Part shown: piece by piece, positions 41,000 to 50,001 of the stretch
Numbering within the stretch: the first letter of the stretch is position 1
How the letters are laid out: the number at the start of each line of letters is the position of its first letter
Assembly: GCA_002428605.1 (NCBI GenBank)
Contig: DIXH01000021.1
Location: 35,528-88,256 of the forward strand
Source of the DNA: Clostridiaceae bacterium UBA6085
Lineage (GTDB): Bacteria; Bacillota; Clostridia; Clostridiales; Clostridiaceae
Direction of reading: 5' to 3'
DNA length: 52,729 nt
Notes under the pieces: model-generated
Seen by the model: only the letters and a program-made list of their open reading frames with translations
What the model was told of the DNA's origin: nothing
Databases searched by the model: none
Translations under genes and position numbers: made by a program

Positions 41000-43900
41000 T
41001 TGGACATAATACACAGTCTCTCAGGCGAAAACGGCCTGAAAAACTATGATATCGACGGAGTGCTTAAGGTTGAATACCTTTCCAAGTCGAAGGCCTTCAG
41101 GGTGTTCCTGAGGTCTTCTTCCCTTTTGGACCCATCAGTCAAGGACCCGATAGGTGGGTTCCTTTCAAAGGCCTTCAGCTTCGAGGGAGAAGTCAAGGTT
41201 GTCGATATCCTCAGGGACCCTGATGCCGGAATAAAGGACAGGATACTTGGCATGTTCCTGAGTGATCCTCTTACCATGAGTTTCATCAAGGATTCAAAAG
41301 TCTCCGAAGGCGAAGGCAGGGTGAGCATAAGCCACTACAGCGACATCTTCATGAAGAGCTTCAAAACCAAGGAGCAGGACAAGCTCATGAAGAGATACAT
41401 GAAGGAATATTACGGGAAGGACGTAAGCATAGAGCTCCGATACACACCGGAGACCACTCCGATGAAGGATGAAAGCGAGCTGTTGCCTGATCCCAGCCTT
41501 ATCCAGGGAGTAAAGGCTTCTTCCGCACCAGTCTTCAGGGAGCCGAAGGAAGAGAAGGAAAGCAAGGACAATAGATCTGAAAGCGGAGAAGTATACGGAA
41601 AGAGGATAAAGGAGCCTGTCACAGCCATAAGCGAGCTTGATGACAACTCCGGAATATCCGTCATCTGCGGAGAAGTGTTCAAGCTTGAGGACAAGGAGCT
41701 TAGGAGCGGCAAGACTCTCAAGATGATATATGTCACCGATGGCACAAGCTCACTTCCGGCAAAGCTTTTCCTGAAAAAGGATGAGACGGTTGAAGGCCTG
41801 AAGGAAGGCAGCTACATGAAGCTTCGGGGAAACGTTGCCGTGGACCTGTACAGCAAAGAGCTGACGATGATGGTCAAGGACATCAACAGGATGGAGAAGG
41901 CGAAGCGGGAGGACAGGAGCAAGCTCAAAAGGATAGAGCTTCACGCACACAGCTCCATGAGTGCCCTGGATGCAACCGTACCGGTCTCTAGACTGATGGA
42001 GGCGGCAAAGGACTTCGGTCACCCTGCCTTTGCGATAACGGACCATGGGGTGGTCCAGGCATACCCTGAAGCTATGGACACGGCGAAGAAGCTTGGAATC
42101 AAGATGATCTACGGCATGGAGGCGTATGTGGTCAATGATGCCATGGATATAGCTTCGGGTATCGTTGAGGAGCATGGAAGATTCGTGGTGTTCGACATAG
42201 AGACCACAGGATTCTCAAGCCAGAATGACAGGATAATAGAGATAGGTGCAGTAAAGCTTCAGGATGGAGAGGTGGTTGACAGGTTCTCCACATTCGTTGA
42301 CCCTGAGGTGCCGGTACCCTATAAGATAACTGAGCTTACCGGAATAAGGGACTCCATGGTAATGGGACAGCCAAAGATAAGGGACGTGATACCCAAGTTC
42401 CTGGAATTCATTGGGGATTCGATACTTGTGGCGCACAACGCATATTTCGACGTCGGATTCATAAGGAAGAATGCGGGGGATATCGGCCTCGGCTTCAACA
42501 ATCCCATTGTGGATACCGTACCAATGGCGAGATTCCTCTACAGGGAGCTCAAGAGGCATAAGCTGGACGTAATCGCAAAGCACCTCGGAATAAACATGGG
42601 CAGCCATCACAGGGCTGTAGACGATGCGATGACCACCGTCGAGATACTCAAAAGGTCGTTCAAGAAGATGGAGGATATGGGAATAAGCTCCCTTGCTGAG
42701 CTCAATCTGCGGAACAGGAAGGAAGCCGATGTTACAAAGCTTCCCATGTACCATGCGACGATACTTGTAAGGAACCAGGAAGGCTTAAAGAGCCTTTATC
42801 AGATGGTCTCATCTTCACACCTTGATACCTTCTTCAAGAAGCCAAGGATAAAGAAGACGATGCTCCAGGAGAAGAGGGAAGGGCTGCTGATCGGCTCTGC
42901 ATGCTCCAATTCGGAGCTTATGAGATATATCCTTGAGGGAAGGACCGAGGAGGAGATAGAGGAGGTTGCTGACTTCTATGACTACCTGGAGGTCCAGCCT
43001 GAAGGCAACAACACACATCTCTTCAAGGATGGAAGGATAAGGGACAGAGAGCAGCTCAGGAACCTTACCAAGAGGATTATCTCCCTTGGTGAAAAGCTTG
43101 GAAAGCTGGTGGTTGCTACCGGTGACGTCCATTATGTGGACAGGGATGAGAAGATATACAGGGAGATAATCGTTGCATCACAGTCCTTCAGGGAGTCAGA
43201 TACCGATGTTGACCTTCATTTCAGGACCACAGACGAGATGCTTTCAGAGTTCTCGTACCTTGGAAGGGAGAAGGCAGAGGAGCTGGTGGTACACAATACC
43301 CATAAGGTTGCAGACATGATAGGGGATGTCCTTCCGATCCCCAAGGGAACGTTCCCTCCGAAAATAGAGGGTGCCGATGAAGAGATAAGAACAATGACCA
43401 TGGACAAGGCCCATGAGCTATATGGCGATGTGCTTCCTGAGATCGTGAAGAGCAGGGTGGACAAGGAGCTTAACAGCATAATATCAAACGGTTATGCCGT
43501 GCTTTACCTTATAGCACACAAGCTCGTTGCGAAGTCACTGTCTGACGGATACCTGGTAGGATCGAGAGGATCTGTAGGCTCTTCGCTGGTGGCTACATTC
43601 ACGGGCATCACAGAGGTAAACGGACTGCCTCCCCACTACAGGTGCGGAAGCTGCAGACACTCCGAGTTCATATCGGACAACAGCGTCAGCAGCGGTGCAG
43701 ACCTGCCGGAAAAGGATTGTCCGGTCTGCGGTTTGAAGCTTGTAAGGGACGGCCATGACATACCCTTCGAGACCTTCCTTGGCTTCGAGGGTGACAAGGA
43801 GCCTGATATAGACCTTAACTTCTCCGGAGAGTATCAGGGTGTGGTGCACAAGTATACCGAGGAACTCTTCGGGAAGGGCTACGTGTTCAAGGCGGGCACC

Positions 43901-45229
43901 ATCGGAACAGTAGCAGACAAGACAGCATACGGATATGTGAAGAAGTATTATGAGGAAAAGGAAGTCAATCTTCCCGGAGCCGAAATTGAAAGGCTTGCGA
44001 AGGGACTGACGGGAGTAAAGAGGACTACGGGGCAGCATCCTGGAGGTATCATGGTTGTCCCGAGGGACAATGACATACACAACTTCACTCCGATCCAGAG
44101 GCCTGCTGACGATAATGACTCGGATGTGACCACTACCCACTTTGATTACCACTCCATTTCGGGAAGGCTCCTGAAGCTGGACATTCTGGGTCATGACGAC
44201 CCGACGGTACTGAGGATGCTGCAGGATCTCACTGGGATCGACCCGAAGAGCCTTCCCTTGAATGATTCTAAGGTGCTTTCGCTGTTTCTCGGAACAGACG
44301 CACTTGGCGTGACGCCTGATGAGCTGGGGGTTGAACTTGGCTGCCTTGGGCTGCCTGAGTTCGGAACAAAGTTCGTAAGGGGCATGCTCCAGGACACAAA
44401 GCCGAGATCCTTCGCCGACCTTGTGAGGATATCAGGTCTTTCACATGGTACGGATGTATGGCTCAACAATGCTCAGTACTACATAAAGAACGGAGACACA
44501 ACACTTTCCGACTGCATAAGCACAAGGGATGACATCATGGTCTACCTTATCTATAAGGGGCTTCCGCCGAAGACAGCCTTCAACATAATGGAGAAGGTAA
44601 GGAAGGGAAAAGGTCTGTCCGACGAGTTCGAGGCAGTCATGAGGGAGCATGAAGTCCCGGAATGGTATATCGAATCATGCAAGAAGATAAAGTACATGTT
44701 CCCCAAGGGGCATGCGGTGGCATATGTCATGATGGCTATGAGGATAGCCTGGTTCAAGGTCTACAGGCCTCTGGCATACTATTGCGCATATTTCAGCGTA
44801 AGGGCGGATGATTTCGATGCAGGACTCATCCTAAAGGGAGAGGATACTGTAAGGACGAGGCTCGAGGAGCTGTATGCACTCGGAAATGCCGCAAGCAACA
44901 AGGAGAAGAATCTCATTACCGTGCTTGAGCTTGCTTACGAGCTTTATAAGAGAGGCCTGAGATTCAAGGGCATTGACCTGTACAAATCCGATGGCACCAG
45001 ATTCCTCATCGAGGACGGGGAGGTCAGGCCGCCGATTAATGCCCTTGTAGGTGTCGGTGCCAATGCAGCCGCCAGCATATGCGAAGAGGCAAAGAAGGGT
45101 GAGTTCATATCCAAGGAAGACTTAAGGACGCGCTGCAGGGTGTCAAGGACTGTAATTGAGACCCTTGAAGAAAGCGGAGCCCTTGAAGGACTGAGCGACA
45201 CTAACCAGATATCCCTATTTAGTCTATAA
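41000..45229 (+). CDS. polC: DNA polymerase III PolC-type alpha subunit
   Basis: PolC is the main replicative polymerase of low-GC Bacillota. The 1409 residues, slightly short of the B. subtilis enzyme, run: N-terminal region, OB-fold (about 210-300), PHP domain (RIELHAHSSMSALDA at about 312), an inserted DEDD proofreading exonuclease (FVVFDIETTGFSSQNDRIIE at about 394-560), the rest of PHP, a zinc-binding pair (CGSC and CPVC, about 880-915) and the catalytic palm with DIDLNFSGE (about 936). The start is TTG after GGAAGGTGG. No proS separates it from ispG, unlike B. subtilis. Confidence 0.97.
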   Translation: MDIIHSLSGENGLKNYDIDGVLKVEYLSKSKAFRVFLRSSSLLDPSVKDPIGGFLSKAFSFEGEVKVVDILRDPDAGIKDRILGMFLSDPLTMSFIKDSKVSEGEGRVSISHYSDIFMKSFKTKEQDKLMKRYMKEYYGKDVSIELRYTPETTPMKDESELLPDPSLIQGVKASSAPVFREPKEEKESKDNRSESGEVYGKRIKEPVTAISELDDNSGISVICGEVFKLEDKELRSGKTLKMIYVTDGTSSLPAKLFLKKDETVEGLKEGSYMKLRGNVAVDLYSKELTMMVKDINRMEKAKREDRSKLKRIELHAHSSMSALDATVPVSRLMEAAKDFGHPAFAITDHGVVQAYPEAMDTAKKLGIKMIYGMEAYVVNDAMDIASGIVEEHGRFVVFDIETTGFSSQNDRIIEIGAVKLQDGEVVDRFSTFVDPEVPVPYKITELTGIRDSMVMGQPKIRDVIPKFLEFIGDSILVAHNAYFDVGFIRKNAGDIGLGFNNPIVDTVPMARFLYRELKRHKLDVIAKHLGINMGSHHRAVDDAMTTVEILKRSFKKMEDMGISSLAELNLRNRKEADVTKLPMYHATILVRNQEGLKSLYQMVSSSHLDTFFKKPRIKKTMLQEKREGLLIGSACSNSELMRYILEGRTEEEIEEVADFYDYLEVQPEGNNTHLFKDGRIRDREQLRNLTKRIISLGEKLGKLVVATGDVHYVDRDEKIYREIIVASQSFRESDTDVDLHFRTTDEMLSEFSYLGREKAEELVVHNTHKVADMIGDVLPIPKGTFPPKIEGADEEIRTMTMDKAHELYGDVLPEIVKSRVDKELNSIISNGYAVLYLIAHKLVAKSLSDGYLVGSRGSVGSSLVATFTGITEVNGLPPHYRCGSCRHSEFISDNSVSSGADLPEKDCPVCGLKLVRDGHDIPFETFLGFEGDKEPDIDLNFSGEYQGVVHKYTEELFGKGYVFKAGTIGTVADKTAYGYVKKYYEEKEVNLPGAEIERLAKGLTGVKRTTGQHPGGIMVVPRDNDIHNFTPIQRPADDNDSDVTTTHFDYHSISGRLLKLDILGHDDPTVLRMLQDLTGIDPKSLPLNDSKVLSLFLGTDALGVTPDELGVELGCLGLPEFGTKFVRGMLQDTKPRSFADLVRISGLSHGTDVWLNNAQYYIKNGDTTLSDCISTRDDIMVYLIYKGLPPKTAFNIMEKVRKGKGLSDEFEAVMREHEVPEWYIESCKKIKYMFPKGHAVAYVMMAMRIAWFKVYRPLAYYCAYFSVRADDFDAGLILKGEDTVRTRLEELYALGNAASNKEKNLITVLELAYELYKRGLRFKGIDLYKSDGTRFLIEDGEVRPPINALVGVGANAAASICEEAKKGEFISKEDLRTRCRVSRTVIETLEESGALEGLSDTNQISLFSL

Positions 45230-45232
45230 TCC

Positions 45233-45338
45233 TTGATATTGCCGGGATTATGTGATAATATGATAAGGGACAATATACGAAGCGGAAAGAGTGGGCAAAA
45301 CCCGCTCTTTCATTTTGTACGCGGCATATGCCGCTTTT
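45233..45338 (+). promoter_or_regulatory. Promoter and tandem-hairpin leader of the rimP-nusA-infB operon
   Basis: TTGATA (45233-45238) and TAATAT (45256-45261) are 17 bases apart with an extended-10 TG. The leader then has a 10-bp stem (45286-45295 with 45301-45310, one G-U) followed by a T-rich tail, and ten bases later the perfect palindrome GCGGCATATGCCGC (45321-45334) followed by four Ts. Both look like terminators or attenuators. The first may also end polC transcription. Confidence 0.65.
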
Positions 45339-45367
45339 GGCATTGGTAATGACTGGAGGTGGAAGGA

Positions 45368-45820
45368 TTGGAAAGGCTTGAAGGAATCAAGGATTACCTT
45401 GAGAAAGAAATCAATGGGCTGGGATACGGGCTCTATCACCTGGAATATGTCAGGGAAATGGGGCAAAACTATCTGAGGTTCTACATTCAGAAGGATGGAG
45501 GGATCACTCTGGAGGACTGCGAAAAGGTCTCAAGGAGGATGTCGGACATACTTGATGAAAAGGACCCGATTGAAGAGGAGTACTTCCTCGAAGTATCGTC
45601 ACCGGGGATCTTCAGGTACCTGTTCACCGACAAGCACCTGAAGGATGCTGTAGGATCGAAGGTGCTTGTAAAGACGAAGAAACCTGTCGAAGGGGCCAAG
45701 AGCAGAAAAGGGATACTCATATCAGCTGGAGATGAGACTCTTGAGCTGAAGACAGAGAAGGGCAACGTCGTCATACCGAGAAACATCATAAAATCAGTGA
45801 ATCTGGAAGAGGATATATAA
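45368..45820 (+). CDS. rimP: Ribosome maturation factor RimP
   Basis: RimP assists early 30S assembly. The 150 residues show LRFYIQKDGGITLEDCEKVSRR and the signature FLEVSSPGIFRYL, with a C-terminal SH3-like domain. The start is taken as TTG 45368, seven bases from GGAGGT; a GTG at 45359 lies within that site. It opens the rimP-nusA-ylxR-ylxQ-infB-rbfA operon. Confidence 0.94.
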   Translation: MERLEGIKDYLEKEINGLGYGLYHLEYVREMGQNYLRFYIQKDGGITLEDCEKVSRRMSDILDEKDPIEEEYFLEVSSPGIFRYLFTDKHLKDAVGSKVLVKTKKPVEGAKSRKGILISAGDETLELKTEKGNVVIPRNIIKSVNLEEDI

Positions 45821-45830
45821 GGAGGATAAA

Positions 45831-46907
45831 ATGGCAAAAGAGGAAGTCAGGAAAAAAGATGAGGTGATCCTCGCCCTCAAGGCAATCGTTGCAGAGAAAG
45901 GCATAAGCGAGGCACTGCTCTTCGAGACCCTGGAGGATGCTCTTATAGCTGCGTACAAGAAGAACTATGCGAATCAGGGATCACCCAATGTCAGAGTGTC
46001 GATAGACAGGGAGACAGGGGAGATCAAGGTTTTCGCACTGAGGGAAGTAGTTGAGGAATCATTTGATGATGCCGAGGAGATTTCTCTTGAGGAAGCCCAG
46101 GCAATAAATGCCAAGTACGAGATCGGCGATTTCGTCGAGAACGAGGTGACACCTGCAAACTTTGCAAGGGTTGCTGCGCAGAGCGCAAAGCAGATAGTCA
46201 CACAGAGGATAAAGGAAGCTGAGAGGAACATCCTCTACAGCGAATATTCTGAAAAGGAATATGACCTTATCACAGGTATCGTACAGAGGAAAGACAAGGG
46301 CAATGTTTATATAGACCTTGGCAAGACTGAGACGGTTCTCGGACCGACAGAGCAGATACCAGGTGAGACCTATGAGTTCAACGAGAGGATCCAGCTTTAC
46401 ATCGTTGAGGTAAAGCAGAATCCAAAGGGACCTATGATAGCGGTGTCAAGGACACATCCCGGACTTGTAAAGAGACTGTTCGAAAGGGAAGTTCCTGAAA
46501 TATTCGACGGAACCGTTGAGATCAAGTCTATATCCAGGGAAGCCGGATCAAGGACCAAGATCGCAGTATACTCAAAGGATCCGGAAGTAGATCCGATGGG
46601 AGCATGCGTCGGCCCCAAGGGAACCAGAGTTCAGAACATAGTCAGAGAGCTTCGAAACGAGAAGATCGATATAATCAAGTGGTCCAAGGACCCTGCGGAA
46701 TACATAGCGAATGCGCTGAGCCCTGCAAAGGTCGTGGACGTGCATGTGGATGAGAATTCCAATTCCTGCAAGGTACTCGTAGACGAGAACCAGCTGTCCC
46801 TTGCCATAGGCAAGGAAGGCCAGAACGTAAGGCTGGCTGCAAAGCTGACAGGCTGGAAGATTGACATAAAGAGCAAGAGGGATGAGTGGGAGCAGGTCAA
46901 GGCCTGA
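45831..46907 (+). CDS. nusA: Transcription termination/antitermination factor NusA
   Basis: NusA binds RNA polymerase and modulates pausing, termination and antitermination. The 358 residues consist of the polymerase-binding N-terminal domain (about 1-125), S1 domain (about 130-200; GNVYIDLGKTE), KH1 (GACVGPKGTRVQNI) and KH2 (LAIGKEGQNVRLAAKLTG). The proteobacterial C-terminal repeats are absent, as expected. GGAGGATAAA precedes the ATG. Confidence 0.97.
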   Translation: MAKEEVRKKDEVILALKAIVAEKGISEALLFETLEDALIAAYKKNYANQGSPNVRVSIDRETGEIKVFALREVVEESFDDAEEISLEEAQAINAKYEIGDFVENEVTPANFARVAAQSAKQIVTQRIKEAERNILYSEYSEKEYDLITGIVQRKDKGNVYIDLGKTETVLGPTEQIPGETYEFNERIQLYIVEVKQNPKGPMIAVSRTHPGLVKRLFEREVPEIFDGTVEIKSISREAGSRTKIAVYSKDPEVDPMGACVGPKGTRVQNIVRELRNEKIDIIKWSKDPAEYIANALSPAKVVDVHVDENSNSCKVLVDENQLSLAIGKEGQNVRLAAKLTGWKIDIKSKRDEWEQVKA

Positions 46908-46938
46908 TTCACTAAAAGCCTGTAAGTGAGGTGTTTCC

Positions 46939-47205
46939 GTGAAAACAAAGAAAATACCAATGAGGATGTGCACCGGATGCATGGAGATGAAGCCGAAAAA
47001 GGACCTTATAAGAGTCGTAAGGTCAAGCGAGGGTGAGATCTCCATCGACATGAAGGGCAAGAAACCCGGAAGGGGAGCGTATGTCTGCAGGGACGAAGCC
47101 TGCCTTAAGCTAGCGTTCAAATCAAAGAGGCTGGCAAAGAATCTTGAGGCTGAGATAAGCGAAGAGATATTTGCAGCTCTTAACGAGGCGATCAAAGGTG
47201 AATAG
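46939..47205 (+). CDS. ylxR: YlxR family RNA-binding protein (RnpM)
   Basis: YlxR is a small RNA-binding protein; the B. subtilis protein has been linked to RNase P activity and renamed RnpM. The 88 residues start with a GTG, and show MRMCTGCMEMKPKKDLIRVVR, GRGAYVC and a basic C-terminal part (AFKSKRLAKNL). The cysteines in CTGC and YVCRDEAC form the conserved set. Its end overlaps ylxQ by eight bases. Confidence 0.94.
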   Translation: MKTKKIPMRMCTGCMEMKPKKDLIRVVRSSEGEISIDMKGKKPGRGAYVCRDEACLKLAFKSKRLAKNLEAEISEEIFAALNEAIKGE

Positions 47206-47515
47206 GTTTTTATCGTTTCTGGGCATAACAAGAAAATCCGGCAATGCTGTCCTCGGGTACAACAAGAACGAGGAAACACTGAGGACAGGCAGACTGCATC
47301 TCCTGATAGTATCAAGGGATGCCGCACAGAATACCAAGGAAAAGTTTGTAAAACTTGCCGGCGAAGCCGGAGTGCCCCTGATAGAGGATTTCACTCCATA
47401 CGAACTTGGACAGGCGCTTGGAATGGACGAAATAGCCGTGGTCGGCATAAAGGACGCTAAGATGGCTGCAAAGCTGCTTTCGATAGCCGGACAAGGCCAG
47501 GAGAACAATAAATAA
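47198..47515 (+). CDS. ylxQ: YlxQ, L7Ae/L30e-family ribosomal-like protein
   Basis: YlxQ belongs to the L7Ae family, which binds kink-turn RNAs. The 105 residues show FLGITRKSGNAVLGY, LLIVSRDAAQNTKEK and ELGQALGMDEIAVVGIKD. The start is GTG 47198, overlapping the end of ylxR; the frame extends upstream but only into ylxR-antisense-free coding overlap, and the family begins here. Its RNA partner is not evident from the sequence. Confidence 0.92.
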   Translation: MNRFLSFLGITRKSGNAVLGYNKNEETLRTGRLHLLIVSRDAAQNTKEKFVKLAGEAGVPLIEDFTPYELGQALGMDEIAVVGIKDAKMAAKLLSIAGQGQENNK

Positions 47516-47529
47516 CGGAGGTGGTCCTA

Positions 47530-49614
47530 TTGTCAAAAATAAGAGTTTATGAACTCGCAAAAGAGCTGGACATAACCAGCAAGGAACTGATAGCAATACT
47601 GAAGGATGAGTTTGGAATAGAAGTAAAGAACCATATGAGCGTTGTCGAGGATGAAGACGCGGCACTCATAAAGGAGCTTCTGACCGGAAAGACAGAAACA
47701 TCTGCTGCAACTGAGACTGTGGCTGCGGATGAAAAGAAGACTCCATCGATAGTTGAGGTTTATGAGGAGATACTCTCCGAGGAAGTCAACAAGCCTGTCA
47801 TAAAGCCAAAGAAAAAAGGCAGGAGAGACGAAAAGGATGAGCTTGAAGGAACTTCAGGATCTGATTCCGTTGAAATCGGAGACTTCATAACAGTCAAGGA
47901 GTTTGCTGATAAGCTTGGGAAGCCTGTGAATGAAGTCATAAAGGCGCTCATATTCAGCGGGGTCATGGCAGGAATAAACCAGGAGATCGACTTTGAGACT
48001 GCATCCAAGGCAGCTGCAAAGCTGAGCGTTTCCATCAGGAAATCTAAGGAAGAGTCCCTCGGAATCGAAGAGGATGAATCTGAAGACGTGGAAGACATCA
48101 ATCTTGTCAAGAGGCCTCCGATCGTCACCGTAATGGGACACGTAGACCACGGCAAGACTTCACTGCTCGATGCCATAAGAAAGGCCAAGGTAACTGAGTC
48201 TGAAGCTGGCGGAATTACTCAGCACATCGGAGCGTATACAATAACTCTGAATGGCGAGAAGATAACGTTCCTCGACACACCGGGCCATGAGGCGTTTACT
48301 GCCATGAGAGCCAGGGGAGCACAGATAACTGACATAGTCATCCTTGTTGTCGCTGCAGACGATGGAATCATGCCTCAGACTGAGGAAGCAATAAACCACT
48401 GCAAGGCGGCAAATGTTCCTATAGTTGTGGCTATCAACAAGATAGACAAAGAAGGAGCCAATATCGAGAAGGTAAAGCAGGAGCTTACTGAGTACGGTCT
48501 GGTATCCGAGGAGTGGGGTGGAGACACCATCTGCGTTCCGGTATCAGCAAAGGCAAAGATCGGTATCGATGACCTGCTTGAAATGGTTCTTCTGACAGCC
48601 GAAATGAAGGAGCTCAAGGCAGATTCCAACAGAAGGGCTACCGGAACTGTCATAGAATCAAAGCTTGACAAGGGAAGAGGTCCGCTTGCGACGCTTCTCG
48701 TACAGAAGGGTACCCTTAACGTAGGAGATTCGATACTTGTCGGATCGACATACGGCAGGATAAGGGCAATGTTCGATGACAAGCAGAAGAAGATAAAGAG
48801 CGCCGGTCCTTCAATACCTGTTGAGGTGCTTGGACTTTCAGATGTTCCTGTTGCAGGTGACAAGTTCCATGAAGTCAAGGATGAGAAGACTGCAAGGGGA
48901 ATGGCAGAGGCAAGGAAGATCAAGGAAAGAAGCCAGCTTCAGAGTTCAGTAAGGGTATCCCTCGAGGACCTTTACAGCCAGATGAAGGAAGGCAAGATCC
49001 AGGAGCTTCCGATAATAATAAAGGCGGATGTGCAGGGATCCATAGAAGCCCTCAAGGGATCACTTGAGAAGCTTTCAACCGATGAAATCAAGGTAAGGGT
49101 AATACATAACGGAGTAGGTGCCATAACAGAGACCGACATATCACTTGCTACCGCTTCAAATGCAATAGTCATCGGCTTCAATGTAAGACCTGACAACAAT
49201 GCGGCAGCACTTGCCGAAAAGGAAAAGGTCGATATAAAGACCTACAGGATCATATACAACGCGGTTGACGACATAAGGGCTGCGATGATAGGCATGCTGA
49301 TGCCTGACATCAAGGAAGTAATACAGGGGAGAGTCGAGGTCAGGGCTACCTACAAGGTATCCGCAATCGGCACCATAGCCGGAGCATATGTGCTTACAGG
49401 CAAGATAACAAGAAACTCTGAGATAAGGCTCATTAGGAACGGCATAATACTTGTCGAGACAAAGCTTGCATCGCTCAAGAGATTCAAGGATGATGTAAAG
49501 GAAGTCGCTGCAGGCTACGAGTGCGGACTTTCCATAGAGAAGTTCAACGACATCAGGGAAGGCGACATAATCGAAGCCTTCGTGATGGAGGAAATCAAGA
49601 GGAACAAGCTGTAG
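47530..49614 (+). CDS. infB: Translation initiation factor IF-2
   Basis: IF-2 brings initiator tRNA to the 30S subunit and promotes subunit joining. The 694 residues have an N-terminal helical domain (IRVYELAKELDITSKEL), a short acidic/basic linker, IF2N repeat, the G-domain with VMGHVDHGKTSLLDAIR, DTPGHEAFTAMRARG and NKIDK, then domains II-IV. The start is TTG 47530, seven bases from GGAGGT. The GTG at 47521 lies on that site. The TTG start may lower initiation of this factor. Confidence 0.97.
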   Translation: MSKIRVYELAKELDITSKELIAILKDEFGIEVKNHMSVVEDEDAALIKELLTGKTETSAATETVAADEKKTPSIVEVYEEILSEEVNKPVIKPKKKGRRDEKDELEGTSGSDSVEIGDFITVKEFADKLGKPVNEVIKALIFSGVMAGINQEIDFETASKAAAKLSVSIRKSKEESLGIEEDESEDVEDINLVKRPPIVTVMGHVDHGKTSLLDAIRKAKVTESEAGGITQHIGAYTITLNGEKITFLDTPGHEAFTAMRARGAQITDIVILVVAADDGIMPQTEEAINHCKAANVPIVVAINKIDKEGANIEKVKQELTEYGLVSEEWGGDTICVPVSAKAKIGIDDLLEMVLLTAEMKELKADSNRRATGTVIESKLDKGRGPLATLLVQKGTLNVGDSILVGSTYGRIRAMFDDKQKKIKSAGPSIPVEVLGLSDVPVAGDKFHEVKDEKTARGMAEARKIKERSQLQSSVRVSLEDLYSQMKEGKIQELPIIIKADVQGSIEALKGSLEKLSTDEIKVRVIHNGVGAITETDISLATASNAIVIGFNVRPDNNAAALAEKEKVDIKTYRIIYNAVDDIRAAMIGMLMPDIKEVIQGRVEVRATYKVSAIGTIAGAYVLTGKITRNSEIRLIRNGIILVETKLASLKRFKDDVKEVAAGYECGLSIEKFNDIREGDIIEAFVMEEIKRNKL

Positions 49615-49629
49615 GAAGGAGGTTTTCCG

Positions 49630-50001
49630 ATGGCAAGATACAGATCCGGAAGGATCAACGAAGAAATGAAGAAGGAGCTCGCCTCACTTGTAATGACAGA
49701 CATCAGGGACCCAAGGCTTACAGCCATGGTCAGCATCACTGATGTTGAAGTCACAAAGGACCTTAGCTATGCAAAGGTATATGTAAGCATATTCGGTACC
49801 GATAAGGAAAAGGCGGACAGCCTTGAGGCGATAAAGAACGCTTCGAGCTTTCTGAGACGTGAGATAGGCAGAAGGATGAATCTCAGGCATACGCCTGAAT
49901 TGGTCATAATGCTTGATACCACCATTGACAGGGGTATGCATATTGATGACCTCATAAGGCGTATCTCAAATGACAAGGATGACAAGAATGGGACTACTTG
50001 A
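49630..50001 (+). CDS. rbfA: 30S ribosome-binding factor RbfA
   Basis: RbfA binds free 30S subunits and is needed for 16S 5'-end processing and cold growth. The 123 residues form the KH-like fold with RINEEMKKELASLVMTDIRDPRL, VEVTKDLSYAKVYVSIFG, and RHTPELVIMLDTTIDRG. AGGAGGTTTTCCG precedes the ATG. Its last 14 bases overlap nrnA. Confidence 0.96.
   Translation: MARYRSGRINEEMKKELASLVMTDIRDPRLTAMVSITDVEVTKDLSYAKVYVSIFGTDKEKADSLEAIKNASSFLRREIGRRMNLRHTPELVIMLDTTIDRGMHIDDLIRRISNDKDDKNGTT

Noticed and set aside
45225..45230. TATAAT overlapping the polC stop codon
   Set aside because: No matching -35; the promoter at 45233-45261 is better and closer to rimP.
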